From an uncultured Ignatzschineria sp. (GTDB lineage Bacteria > Pseudomonadota > Gammaproteobacteria > Cardiobacteriales > Wohlfahrtiimonadaceae), in contig CALZEE010000001.1 of NCBI GenBank assembly GCA_945639195.1, forward strand, positions 1 through 64,000: a stretch of 64,000 nt of DNA, written 5' to 3'. The notes below the pieces were generated by a model. The model saw nothing but the letters and a program-made list of their open reading frames with translations. It was not told the origin of the DNA and searched no databases. A program made the position numbers and the translations under genes. Below, one piece after another: positions 37,430 through 46,585 of this stretch (its first letter is position 1; every line of letters starts with the position of its first letter).

Positions 37430-38089
37430 ATGAGTTATCAAGTCGTCGGGTATCCTTTTTGCCCATTTGTTCAAAGAGTATTAATTACTTTAAATGAGAA
37501 AGCTGTTGATTATGAGTCAATTTGGCTGGATCCTCATTCAGAATTACCCGAGTGGTTTAATGATTGGTCTCCTCTTGGAAAAGTCCCTGTGATGAAGGTG
37601 ACAACGGGAGAAGTGCTATTTGAATCAATGGCTATCGTGGAGTATGTAGAAGAGCTACATAAAGTCCCTTCTATCTACTCAAAAAATGCCGCGAAAAGAG
37701 CCTTACAACGTGCGTGGGCAGGCGTTGCTGGTGACCTTTATGGACCGCAGTATATGAGTATGGCCGCAAAGAGTTTAGAAGAAGTGGCGCAATACTTTGA
37801 TGCGATGAAGGCGACGTTAGCACTATTAGAAGAACGTTGCGGGAGAACATTCTTTAGCGGAGAATCAATGAGTGCGGTAGACGTTGTTCTTGCACCGATG
37901 TTTATTCGTTTTGATGTGATGGTCTCTGTCGGCGCTGACGATATTTTAGCAACCTTCCCTAAGTTGCAAGCACTGAGCAATAAATTGTTAACCAATCATG
38001 CTGTATTGCAGGTTGTAACAGGAGATTGGCGTGAGAAGTTTATTGAAATCCAACAGAAACGTGGTGGGATTCTTTTACAAAACGCTTAA
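37430..38089 (+). CDS. Glutathione S-transferase family protein
   Basis: 219 residues. The N-terminal thioredoxin-like domain has YPFCPFVQRV (a cysteine-type active site, as in omega or glutaredoxin-like GSTs), PLGKVPVM and the glutathione-binding ESMAIVEYVE. The all-helical C-terminal domain covers about 90-200. It may act as a thiol transferase or dehydroascorbate reductase; substrate unknown. ATG 37430 is chosen because GGAGG lies 5 bases upstream. Confidence 0.88.
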   Translation: MSYQVVGYPFCPFVQRVLITLNEKAVDYESIWLDPHSELPEWFNDWSPLGKVPVMKVTTGEVLFESMAIVEYVEELHKVPSIYSKNAAKRALQRAWAGVAGDLYGPQYMSMAAKSLEEVAQYFDAMKATLALLEERCGRTFFSGESMSAVDVVLAPMFIRFDVMVSVGADDILATFPKLQALSNKLLTNHAVLQVVTGDWREKFIEIQQKRGGILLQNA

Positions 38090-38167
38090 GAAATTGCCTT
38101 GTTGATGTTGGTCTAATAAGGATTAAGTAGTACAATTGCGAGTACAAATTTTATTTGTAGAATGAGA

Positions 38168-38228
38168 AAAGATTAGCAAAAGACTGATTCTGGTAATCAT
38201 CAGGAAAGAGTCCCGCTAATCTTTTTTT
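38168..38228 (+). terminator. Branched terminator after GST gene
   Basis: A 10-bp outer stem AAAGATTAGC/GCTAATCTTT encloses a smaller hairpin and ends in seven T, about 80 bases after the GST gene. Confidence 0.75.
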
Positions 38229-38335
38229 GCATAGATTACAATCATCCTTATTATCACTCAAGTGCTTTTGAAATGGCGTTACGTTGTGGCAAAAAGCTGT
38301 CAATAAGGATGTTTATTAGCATCATAAGGAATATT

Positions 38336-39406
38336 ATGAGACCGCTTATTGCTTACTTTTCTGAATCAGCACTAGAGAATAATCTTGCAGTATTAAAGGG
38401 AAGAGCACCTAATAGCCAATATTGTGCCGTTATTAAGGCGAATGCTTATGGGCATCGTGTCGAAAACCTGATTCCGGTGCTTAATCGACATGTTGATTAT
38501 ATGGCGGTTGCGATGCGTGAAGAAGCCGATGTGATTCGAGAAAAAGGGGGCATACTCCCGATTTTACTCTTGGAAGGACTCTTTGCGGTAGAAGAATATC
38601 AGCTCGCAAGTGCACGGAATTACCTTGTGGCGATAGGCGATTGTCAGCAATTAGCGATGTTAAAAATGGCGACGCTCGATCAGCCTCTGTCGATCTTCTT
38701 AAAAGTCGATACAGGCATGCACAGATTAGGCTTTAAGCCAGAAGAAGTGCCGGCAATTGTGGCGGAGCTTCGTACGCTTTCTTGCGTATCTGACATTACT
38801 TTAATGACACACTTTGCGACAGCAGATGAAGAAAACTCCCCGCTCTTTAAGCGTCAAGTCGAGAGAATGAATGCTTTGGCAGCGCTTAATTTACCACAAT
38901 CATGGGCGAACTCAGCTGCGATTTTAACGGCGACAGAAACGCATCATGATATCGTGCGAATGGGGATATCACTCTATGGCGTTGCACCGGATGAGCGCTC
39001 AACAGGGCAAGATTATGGGTTACAGCCGCTATTAACTTTGCAGTCAAAAGTAATCCATCATTCTGAGATCGAAAAGGGCGAAAGTGTCGGGTATGGTGCT
39101 CGTTTTGTGGCGCCGGAGAAAATGACGGTCGGTGTAATTGCGTGTGGCTATGCAGATGGTTACCCAAGAGAGATCTCCGCAGAGGCTTATGTGCTTGTCG
39201 GTCAATACAAAGCGCCGATTATTGGGCGTCCGGCAATGGATATGATGATGATTGACCTGCGGGGTATTCCTGTAAGTGAATGGGATCAACCAGTGGAAAT
39301 TTTTGGCGCTAACTTACCAATTGAGAAGGTAGCGGCATGGGCAGGGACGATTCCGTATACGATATTGACGCATATTTCTCAGCGTGTACATTTTTTAAAT
39401 CAATGA
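38336..39406 (+). CDS. alr: Alanine racemase
   Basis: 356 residues. The PLP lysine is in AVIKANAYGH (K34) and the second catalytic base tyrosine in SVGYGARF. The TIM barrel is followed by the beta-domain (IGRPAMDMMMIDL). It makes D-alanine for peptidoglycan. ATG 38336 follows AAGG and gives the family N-terminus MRPLIAYF; the longer frame from 38273 adds 21 unlike residues. Confidence 0.95.
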   Translation: MRPLIAYFSESALENNLAVLKGRAPNSQYCAVIKANAYGHRVENLIPVLNRHVDYMAVAMREEADVIREKGGILPILLLEGLFAVEEYQLASARNYLVAIGDCQQLAMLKMATLDQPLSIFLKVDTGMHRLGFKPEEVPAIVAELRTLSCVSDITLMTHFATADEENSPLFKRQVERMNALAALNLPQSWANSAAILTATETHHDIVRMGISLYGVAPDERSTGQDYGLQPLLTLQSKVIHHSEIEKGESVGYGARFVAPEKMTVGVIACGYADGYPREISAEAYVLVGQYKAPIIGRPAMDMMMIDLRGIPVSEWDQPVEIFGANLPIEKVAAWAGTIPYTILTHISQRVHFLNQ

Positions 39407-39551
39407 TTTAGAGACTTTACTTATAGGTAAGAAAAGCAGACAATAGACGATAATTAAATAGTAAAATCGGTTATTAACACGTTAATCAATAATTATATTG
39501 GTATGTATATTAAATAATTTTAAATAATTTATTTGAGGGGAAGAGGGTAAT

Positions 39552-40403
39552 ATAAAAATCCGTACCTTATTAGCAACAGCATTGCTATTTGGAGCAGTAT
39601 CGAGTGCAGAAGCAGAAATTACGAAAGGGTTTTATGCTGGGGCTGATTTAATCGGTTCAAAACAGAAAGCAAAAGATATGAATGACTCTATTCGCCCTAT
39701 ATCTGGAAATTTTAAAACAGAGAAAGATCACAAAAGTTTTGTCAGCGGGTCTGTAAGTGGTGGTTATCAATTCGATGATATTTTCCGCGTTGATTTAGAA
39801 TATGTGGTTCCAAAGAAGAATGAATTTACGAGTTCTTACGGCTCTGACTTTAATCATCATAAAGTGAAAGCGCAGCGTTTGATGGTGAACGCTTATGCTA
39901 CTTACGCACTAAATGAGACATTCGCTGTTTATGGAAGTGCGGGAATTGGTTATGCAAAACTTAAATCAACAGGCTTGCAAGATAATGCCGGAAGTTTTGA
40001 TTCAGGAAGTAACAATAACTTTGCCTGGTCAGTAGGTGCGGGAGTTTCATTTAAACCGGTTGATAATACTTACGTTGATCTTGGGATTCGCCATGTGGAT
40101 ATGGGGAAAGCTAGAACAGGTTGGAGTAACTTTGGCGGTAAAAATGAGCAGTTACGTACCAAACTTGTTTCAAATGAAATCACACTTGGTGTACGTTATA
40201 TGCTCGGTGAACTCTATACGGAAGATGATAGTCAACCGACAGAAAATATCTATGCAGATCACGTCACACCAGAATTAAGAGAGAGTTTTGAGGGCGGAAG
40301 CTTTAGAGAGTCTTATGCAAAACAACCACTTCAAAAAGCAGATGGTACAAGTACACCGCCAACTGAAGTAAAAGTGATCGACTGGAGACAGCACCCTTAT
40401 TAA
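39552..40403 (+). CDS. Outer-membrane beta-barrel protein, apparent AUA start
   Basis: 283 residues if translation starts at ATA 39552. That start gives a textbook signal peptide (KIRTLLATALLFGAVSSAEA, cut before EITKGF) behind a purine-rich ribosome site GAGGGGAAGAGGG. The frame contains no ATG, GTG or TTG between the upstream stop at 39534 and TTG 39582, and the TTG start would leave a useless 11-residue leader. The mature part shows alternating beta strands typical of OmpA-like or opacity-type porin-fold proteins (GFYAGADLIGSK, YGSAGIGYAKLKS, DLGIRHVDMG, ITLGVRYML). A 50-residue polar tail at about 230-283 is unusual and may be periplasmic. Confidence 0.75.
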   Translation: MKIRTLLATALLFGAVSSAEAEITKGFYAGADLIGSKQKAKDMNDSIRPISGNFKTEKDHKSFVSGSVSGGYQFDDIFRVDLEYVVPKKNEFTSSYGSDFNHHKVKAQRLMVNAYATYALNETFAVYGSAGIGYAKLKSTGLQDNAGSFDSGSNNNFAWSVGAGVSFKPVDNTYVDLGIRHVDMGKARTGWSNFGGKNEQLRTKLVSNEITLGVRYMLGELYTEDDSQPTENIYADHVTPELRESFEGGSFRESYAKQPLQKADGTSTPPTEVKVIDWRQHPY

Positions 40404-40453
40404 TTTAATATAAGGTATTCAATGAGATTAACTTATTGAAATTATAGATATAG

Positions 40454-40480
40454 AAAAGCCTCTCATTGAGAGGCTTTTTT
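40454..40480 (+). terminator. Intrinsic terminator after beta-barrel gene
   Basis: A 10-bp stem AAAGCCTCTC/GAGAGGCTTT with a 3-base loop and following T. Confidence 0.92.
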
Positions 40481-40522
40481 GTATTTGGACATTTATTATT
40501 TGTAATCGAGGCAGTGAAGGAT

Positions 40523-41449
40523 TTATTTCGGTAGATGGTCGATAAAGTTTTGCGAGGCAAATCCTTGAATCTCTGCTTCTGAGTAATGCGCTTTGAGAGC
40601 ATTAATCAGTGCCGGATACATGGAAGCATCATTCAGATTTTCAACCTTTGATTCAATGCCATCAAAGTCAGAACCAAATCCAATATTCTTAATGCCACCG
40701 AGAGAGACGATATGGTCGATCTGTTTAATCACGTCATCAATGCCGGCATTTCCGCCTTTTTTAACGAATGGTGGGCAAAATACAATATGGATCATCGCAT
40801 CGCGTTTAATCATTGCTTTGATCTGATCATCGGTGAGGTTGCGGCGATGATCGCAGATTGCCGTTGCGTTGGAATGGCTTGCAATAGGGTATTTAGCGAG
40901 TTCCATCACATCCCAAAACCCCGTAGGATGTAAGTGAGAAACATCGACAAAAACATCATGATTATTGCACCATTCAACTAAGCGTTTGCCGAAGAAGCTT
41001 AAACCTGCACCTCTTGATTCTGCTACGCCATCTGCTGCTAAGTTACCGCTATTCCATGTTAATCCGATGGAGCGTACACCAAGTTCGTAGAGAATGGTCA
41101 GTTTATGGAGATCATTCCCAATCGGATCTACCCCTTCCAGTGTTAAGATCGCGCCGATTTCTCCAGCTTTTAGCGCAGCAAGATCAGACCATTGACGAAT
41201 GAGTTTCATCTCAGGATTTTTAGCAAGCACATCGTTATGAAAATAATGAATCTGATCGAGCACTTCCTGGAACTGATTGGTTGAAGGAAGCGATGGATAG
41301 ACGAAGATGGCAAAGGCTTGGAGCATGACATTGCCGGCTTTAAGTTTGGTAACATTAACGTCTAATTCTGGCGCATCTGTGAAGGAGAGTTTACCTTTAG
41401 CGTCAGAGAGTTTCATTAAGGCATCGCAGTGAAGATCGATAATTTTCAT
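40523..41449 (-). CDS. Membrane-dipeptidase family (M19) peptidase
   Basis: 308 residues. The dinuclear zinc ligands are in place: DLHCDAL, the glutamate in LTLEGVDP, histidines in HSNATAICDHRRNL, and the aspartate in GFGSDFDGIE. No signal peptide, so probably cytoplasmic. It hydrolyses dipeptides, possibly those with a D-residue; its position near alr may be coincidental. Confidence 0.9.
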   Translation of the reverse strand: MKIIDLHCDALMKLSDAKGKLSFTDAPELDVNVTKLKAGNVMLQAFAIFVYPSLPSTNQFQEVLDQIHYFHNDVLAKNPEMKLIRQWSDLAALKAGEIGAILTLEGVDPIGNDLHKLTILYELGVRSIGLTWNSGNLAADGVAESRGAGLSFFGKRLVEWCNNHDVFVDVSHLHPTGFWDVMELAKYPIASHSNATAICDHRRNLTDDQIKAMIKRDAMIHIVFCPPFVKKGGNAGIDDVIKQIDHIVSLGGIKNIGFGSDFDGIESKVENLNDASMYPALINALKAHYSEAEIQGFASQNFIDHLPK

Positions 41450-41588
41450 GATGACTGATTCTCGTGGATAGGGAAAAAAGCTGTTTATGAGAAAACGGCA
41501 TGAAGGATAGATGAATATGTAAGTTTCGCTTATTGTACGCCTGACAGCCCTTTTGATAAAGGGCTATCAGGGAGATAGTACGGCGTGA

Positions 41589-42338
41589 TTATGAGGGTTT
41601 TGCGACGGTAAGACCGGCAAATGTCTGCATAGTCGGCATGACTTCAATGCGGTTGATATTCACATGTTTTGGCTGGGTTGTGAGCCAGTAGAGAATGTCG
41701 GCAATCTCTTTTCCTGTGACCGCTTCAACATTCTCATAAACAGATGCTGCACGATCATCATCGCCTTTAAAGCGAATGTTTGAGAACTCGGTGTCACTAC
41801 AAAGACCCGGTTCGACATTGGTTACGCGGATATTCTTACCGACTAAATCTGCGCGTAGGTTCATGGAGAAGCTCGTCACAAAGGCTTTTGTTGGACCGTA
41901 GATATTAGAGCCGTAATAAGGATAATTGCCGGCAGTAGAGCTAATGTTAATGATGTAACCATCGTTGCGTGCAACCATTTGAGGTAATACAAGATGGGTA
42001 ATGTAGCTTAAACCGCGGATATTGACATCTATCATCGTTTGCCAATCGTTAAAATCGACATCAAACGCGGGCTTCAAATTGAGGGCTAGTCCGGCATTAT
42101 TAATTAAGACATCAATCGTATCAAAGGGCTCGGGAAGATTCTCGATCCCTTCTCGCACGGATTCTAAATTTTGCATATCTGCCGTGAGTGGGTAGAAGTT
42201 TTCTCCTAAGGATTTTTTCATCTCTAGAAGTTTATCGTGACGTCTAGCGAGACCGATAACGGTATGTCCATGTTGGATAAAAAGTTTGGTTGCTTCGAGA
42301 CCAAAGCCAGAAGATGCACCGGTAATGAGAATGTTCAT
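41589..42338 (-). CDS. ydfG: NADP-dependent 3-hydroxy acid dehydrogenase, YdfG-like SDR
   Basis: 249 residues, one more than E. coli YdfG. TGASSGFG binds NADP, NNAGLAL is conserved, and the catalytic serine is in NISSTAGNYPYYG, with YGPTK holding the Tyr and Lys. The closing MPTMQTFAGL resembles YdfG. It oxidises L-allo-threonine, serine and 3-hydroxy acids and reduces malonic semialdehyde. I chose ATG 42338, preceded by GAGGTG, over the longer frame from 42368. Confidence 0.88.
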   Translation of the reverse strand: MNILITGASSGFGLEATKLFIQHGHTVIGLARRHDKLLEMKKSLGENFYPLTADMQNLESVREGIENLPEPFDTIDVLINNAGLALNLKPAFDVDFNDWQTMIDVNIRGLSYITHLVLPQMVARNDGYIINISSTAGNYPYYGSNIYGPTKAFVTSFSMNLRADLVGKNIRVTNVEPGLCSDTEFSNIRFKGDDDRAASVYENVEAVTGKEIADILYWLTTQPKHVNINRIEVMPTMQTFAGLTVAKPS

Positions 42339-42564
42339 TGTCACCTCAATTGAAACGAGCGCGTTCACGCTACGATGTTAAATAGGGATGATCAAGGCGG
42401 ATACCGGAATAGGGTATTGCCATGATAAGACTTTTTCTGTCAGATTTCATACTAGCATGAAAGATCCTGAGGAAAGAAGTCTCAATGAAATCTATTCTCT
42501 TACTTAGGTAAAATCGGAAGCTACAGCTAAATGTATTGCCGGGATTTAAATGAGAACGGCCATG

Positions 42565-42593
42565 AAAAAGCCAACGCAATGCGCTGGCTTTTG
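42565..42593 (-). terminator. Intrinsic terminator after yheS
   Basis: A 12-bp stem with one mismatch, AAAGCCAACGCA/TGCGCTGGCTTT, and T on the minus strand. Confidence 0.85.
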
Positions 42594-42632
42594 TGGGTTT
42601 TTATGACGGTTGTTCGCAATCAGTTGGCTTGC

Positions 42633-44549
42633 TTACTCTTCGAGTTGTTCTGAGAGGCTTTCTATCGCTTCAGAGTTTGCGAGCCAGGACTCTTCTAGCA
42701 TTTGAAGCTCTGCTTCAATGGCTGATTTTTCATCACCAAGCTTTTGAATCTCTTCTGCTGATTTTTTCTCGTATGTTTCAGGATCTCCGAGTACAGCATC
42801 GATTTTATCAATCTTATCTTGAAGCTTGGGCATCTTTGTTTCAGCTTGCTCGGCTTCCTTCATGATGCGACGGAGATCCGTCTGTAGCTTTTTCTTTTCC
42901 TCTCTTTCGAGCTGACGACGAACGGGCTTTTTTTCCTTGACTGATGCTACCTCTTTGTCGCCGCGACTCGCGATACGACCTTGCTCAATAAGGTATTGAC
43001 GATAATCTTCAAGGTCGCCTTTAAACTCTGTTAATCCTTGGTTTGCAACTAGTAAGAATTGGTCACAGCAGAGCTCAAGCAGTGAGGCATCATGCGAAAC
43101 CATTAAAACGCCGCCATTAAATTCTTGGAGCGCCATCGCAATCGCTTCACGCATTTCGATATCTAAGTGGTTCGTCGGCTCATCGAGTAGCAAAAGATTC
43201 GGTTTTTGATACACAATCATTGCCAATGCAAGGCGTGCTTTTTCTCCGCCTGAGAAGGGTTCGATTTTTTCCATCACTTTGTCGCCATGGAAACCAAAGG
43301 AACCAAGGAAGTTACGAGCCCCTTGAACTGACAAGGTTGAATCGAGTTGTAATAAGTGCCAGATAGGATCGGCATCTAAATTAAGATATTCCACCTGATG
43401 CTGCGAGAAGTAGCCCACGCGTAGATGCTCAGAAGCAATAATGCCGCCCGCAGAAGGGGTATTTTCGCCGGCAATCATCTTAATAAGGGTTGATTTACCT
43501 TCACCGTTACGACCTAAAATGCCGAGGCGCGTTTCAGGGGTAATTGTCAGATCAATCTCTTTAAGAATGAGTTTATCCGCATGGTAACCAAAGCTTACTT
43601 CATCAAGACGAATGAGCGGATCAGGTAAACGATCAGGCTCTTGGAAGCTAAAGGAGAATTCGTTCTCCGCCATAACCGGCGCGATATCTCCCAATTTCTC
43701 TAATGCTTTTACGCGGCTCTGCGCTTGTTTTGCTTTAGAGGCTTTTGCACTGAATCGATCCACGAATTTTTGTAAGTGGGCCCGGGTTTTTTCATTCTTT
43801 TCAAACTGCGCTTGTTGATGCGCGAGTTTCTCCGCTTTTAGGCGTAAGAATGAGGTGTAGTTCCCGGTATATGCGGTCGCTTTTTGTTGATAGAGATGAA
43901 TAATATGCGTACAGATATTATCTAAGAAGTCTCTATCATGCGAAATGATGATTAAAATTCCGCGATACTGTTTTAACCAGTTTTCAACCCAAACAACGGT
44001 CTCAAAGTCCAAGTGGTTTGTCGGTTCATCGAGCAGTAAAATATCAGAACGGCACATCAGTGCTTTACCAATATTAAGACGCATTCTCCAACCACCTGAG
44101 AACTCTTTTACTTGCTTATGGAAATCTTCTTCTTTAAAGCCAAGACCATCAAGAAGCTGATATGCGCGGCTGTCTGCACGATAACCATCGATCTGTTCGA
44201 GTCTTTGATGAATATCACAGATCTTCATGCCATCATTGTCTAATATCGCGATTTCTTCGGATTTTTTAAGCGCAACAAGCTCCTCATCGCCACTTAAAAT
44301 ATACTCGAATGCGGTGAGTTCTGTATTGGTGATTTCTTGCGCAACTTCCGCCATGATTGCATCTTTAGGAATTTGAATCTCCCCTTTGTCGGGTTCGAGT
44401 CTTCCTAAAATGGTGTTGAAGAGGGTCGTTTTACCGGTCCCATTTTTGCCAACTAAGCCAATCCGCATGCGCGGGGTGACAGAGAAGCTAAATCCATCAA
44501 TTAAGATGTTGGCATTCATGCGAACGGTGAGGCCTTGGAATTCGATCAT
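42633..44549 (-). CDS. yheS: ABC-F family ATPase YheS
   Basis: 638 residues, against 637 for E. coli YheS. Two ATPase domains: Walker A GKNGTGKTT and GRNGEGKST, signatures FSGGWRMRL and FSGGEKARL, and LLLDEPTNHLD in both. The long linker (about 250-300, FVDRFSAKASKAKQAQSR) and a C-terminal coiled coil (about 540-635) are typical. ABC-F proteins act on the ribosome to rescue or adjust stalled translation; there are no membrane segments. Confidence 0.93.
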   Translation of the reverse strand: MIEFQGLTVRMNANILIDGFSFSVTPRMRIGLVGKNGTGKTTLFNTILGRLEPDKGEIQIPKDAIMAEVAQEITNTELTAFEYILSGDEELVALKKSEEIAILDNDGMKICDIHQRLEQIDGYRADSRAYQLLDGLGFKEEDFHKQVKEFSGGWRMRLNIGKALMCRSDILLLDEPTNHLDFETVVWVENWLKQYRGILIIISHDRDFLDNICTHIIHLYQQKATAYTGNYTSFLRLKAEKLAHQQAQFEKNEKTRAHLQKFVDRFSAKASKAKQAQSRVKALEKLGDIAPVMAENEFSFSFQEPDRLPDPLIRLDEVSFGYHADKLILKEIDLTITPETRLGILGRNGEGKSTLIKMIAGENTPSAGGIIASEHLRVGYFSQHQVEYLNLDADPIWHLLQLDSTLSVQGARNFLGSFGFHGDKVMEKIEPFSGGEKARLALAMIVYQKPNLLLLDEPTNHLDIEMREAIAMALQEFNGGVLMVSHDASLLELCCDQFLLVANQGLTEFKGDLEDYRQYLIEQGRIASRGDKEVASVKEKKPVRRQLEREEKKKLQTDLRRIMKEAEQAETKMPKLQDKIDKIDAVLGDPETYEKKSAEEIQKLGDEKSAIEAELQMLEESWLANSEAIESLSEQLEE

Positions 44550-44625
44550 AGCGGTGTTACTTTGTCTTTAAAATAAGTTAGAGTCGAAATTATACCGAAA
44601 AAATAGAAAAGAATAAGGGAAGAGT

Positions 44626-45399
44626 ATGAAATTAGAAGAACAAATTGTATTAGTAACCGGCGGTAGTCGCGGTTTAGGCGCAGAAATCGTTCGTTCTTTC
44701 GCAAGGGAAGGCGCCGCTGTGGTGATTAATTATTTTAAAAATGCTGAAAAAGCCTCAGAAATAGCCGCAGAAGTAGCATCATTAAATGGCGGTAAAGTGC
44801 TTACAATTGCCGGGGATATTCGCTCTAAAGAAGCGATGGAAGCACTCTTTTCTACCGCACAAGCACATTTTGGCGCCCCGATTTCGACTATTGTGAATAA
44901 TGCACTAGTTGATTTTAAGTTTGACCCGATAAATCGTAAAGATGCCGCGAATATTGGTTGGACGGATTTCCTCTCTCAGTTAGAGGGGGCAATTCAAGGT
45001 TCACTCAATACGATTCAGGCAGGAATGCCGGCAATGATTGCGCAGGGTTTTGGGCGCGTCATTAATATCGGGACAAATCTGGTGCAAAATCCGGTGGTCG
45101 CTTATCACGATTATAATACTGCGAAGTCAGCCCTCTTATCTTTTACCCGAAATATGGCAAAAGATCTTGGTATTAAGGGGATTACCGTGAACATGGTGAG
45201 TGGGGGATTATTACAAACAACAGATGCCAGTAGCGCAACTTCCCCTGAAATCTTTGAAATTATCAAACAAAATACACCTTTAGGGCGCGTTACAACGCCC
45301 GCAGAAGTCGCAGATACGGTACTCTACTTCGCCTCACCTTGGAGCCGCGGTGTTACTGGGCAAAACATCATGGTTGATGGTGGCTTGGTGATGAATTAA
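44626..45399 (+). CDS. Short-chain dehydrogenase, FabG-like
   Basis: 257 residues. TGGSRGLG binds the cofactor, YNTAK holds the catalytic Tyr and Lys, and the C-terminus GVTGQNIMVDGG is like 3-oxoacyl-ACP reductases. The expected catalytic serine 13 residues before the Tyr is a threonine (NIGTNLVQNP), and the usual NNAG is NNAL. It stands alone, away from fatty-acid genes, so a dedicated FabG role is doubtful. Confidence 0.82.
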   Translation: MKLEEQIVLVTGGSRGLGAEIVRSFAREGAAVVINYFKNAEKASEIAAEVASLNGGKVLTIAGDIRSKEAMEALFSTAQAHFGAPISTIVNNALVDFKFDPINRKDAANIGWTDFLSQLEGAIQGSLNTIQAGMPAMIAQGFGRVINIGTNLVQNPVVAYHDYNTAKSALLSFTRNMAKDLGIKGITVNMVSGGLLQTTDASSATSPEIFEIIKQNTPLGRVTTPAEVADTVLYFASPWSRGVTGQNIMVDGGLVMN

Positions 45400-45444
45400 G
45401 GCAACGTACGGATTGTCGCGGATGAATGCCGGAGAATATTGAAC

Positions 45445-45477
45445 AAGGCTTCCTATTGTAGGAAGCCTTTCTATTTT
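45445..45477 (+). terminator. Intrinsic terminator after SDR gene
   Basis: An 11-bp perfect stem AAGGCTTCCTA/TAGGAAGCCTT with a 3-base loop and a T-rich tail. Confidence 0.88.
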
Positions 45478-45514
45478 GGGGTAGATTTTAATATCTACGT
45501 TTATCGAATTTGTA

Positions 45515-46375
45515 TCATTCTAACGTTAAAGGCGAAGCCTGTTGAATCGCTTCCCACATTAAGAAGGCTTCTTTCGTCTCTTTTACATCGTGTACCCGAA
45601 GAATTTTTGCGCCATGCTCGATGCTCCAGAGAGCTACTGCAAGACTGCCGGAGAGGCGCTCTTTAGCAGTTTCTACTTTAGTGATGGCGCCAATAAAGCG
45701 TTTGCGAGAGACACCGATAAGATAGGGATAGGCGGACTTTTGCGTGAGCTGTTGTAATGATTTTAATAGAGCGAGTTGGTCCGGCAAGGACTTATCAAAA
45801 CCAAAGCCGGGATCGAGAATAATGCGCTCTGGTGAAATGCCGGCATTGAGGCATTGTGTTGCTTTTGCTTCTAGATGGTTAAAGACCGAGGTCGCAACGC
45901 CTCCAGAGGCTTGATAATCCCCTTCTAGATGCATGCGTTCATGATTACCGAGCATATGCATCAAGACAAGTGCAACATCTGCATTCTTCACGATATCGAG
46001 CGATTGCGGGTCACTCAGCGCAGTTACATCATTGATAATATCCACGCCTTCATCAATCATTGCCTGCATTGTCGAGGCACGAAATGTATCGATAGAGAGC
46101 GGGATATCGAGTTTGTCGCGCAGTTTACGAATCACCGGAAGGAGTCTATCGGTCTCTTCGCGACTGGTGATCGGCATTGCTTTTGGATTTGTGGACTCCG
46201 CCCCAATATCGAGAATATCCGCACCATCTTCAATCATCTGATAGGCACGATCAAGCGCATTTTCAGGGTCAAAGTAATCGCCTCCATCAGAGAACGAGTT
46301 TGGTGTGAGATTGAGAATCCCCATGATTTTGGGAGTAGAGAGGTCAAGACTACGTTGATTAAATGAAATTTTCAT
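45515..46375 (-). CDS. folP: Dihydropteroate synthase
   Basis: 286 residues. GILNLTPNSFSDGG, DIGAESTNP, IINDVTAL and GVSRKRFIG are the pterin and p-aminobenzoate binding loops. It joins p-aminobenzoate to pterin in folate synthesis and is the sulfonamide target. In many relatives it sits between ftsH and glmM; here it is alone behind a terminator. Confidence 0.96.
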   Translation of the reverse strand: MKISFNQRSLDLSTPKIMGILNLTPNSFSDGGDYFDPENALDRAYQMIEDGADILDIGAESTNPKAMPITSREETDRLLPVIRKLRDKLDIPLSIDTFRASTMQAMIDEGVDIINDVTALSDPQSLDIVKNADVALVLMHMLGNHERMHLEGDYQASGGVATSVFNHLEAKATQCLNAGISPERIILDPGFGFDKSLPDQLALLKSLQQLTQKSAYPYLIGVSRKRFIGAITKVETAKERLSGSLAVALWSIEHGAKILRVHDVKETKEAFLMWEAIQQASPLTLE

Positions 46376-46497
46376 CGGATAAACTTTTTGGTGGTGTGAA
46401 TAGCAGGTCAGTTAAGGAGAGATGAATGAAAGGTTGATCAGACATTTTGGGGATGTTTATGGCATAGTAATAATGATAGTGATATCAGAATATGGCA

Positions 46498-46529
46498 TAA
46501 AAAAAGATGGCACAAGACCATCTTTTTTA
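46498..46529 (-). terminator. Terminator between hemY and folP
   Basis: An 11-bp stem AAAAAAGATGG/CCATCTTTTTT, symmetrical, and able to stop transcription of the hem operon on the minus strand. Confidence 0.88.
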
Positions 46530-46585
46530 TCATTGAGTCATGCATTAAATCACGCATTTCTCTACCTGATGATCATTGCCGGCAA

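Noticed and set aside
37164..37466. 100-codon minus-strand ORF between ygfZ and GST
   Set aside because: It overlaps the GST start and ribosome site and has no credible start of its own.
42370..42579. 69-codon minus-strand ORF before ydfG
   Set aside because: It begins within the yheS terminator and has no support.
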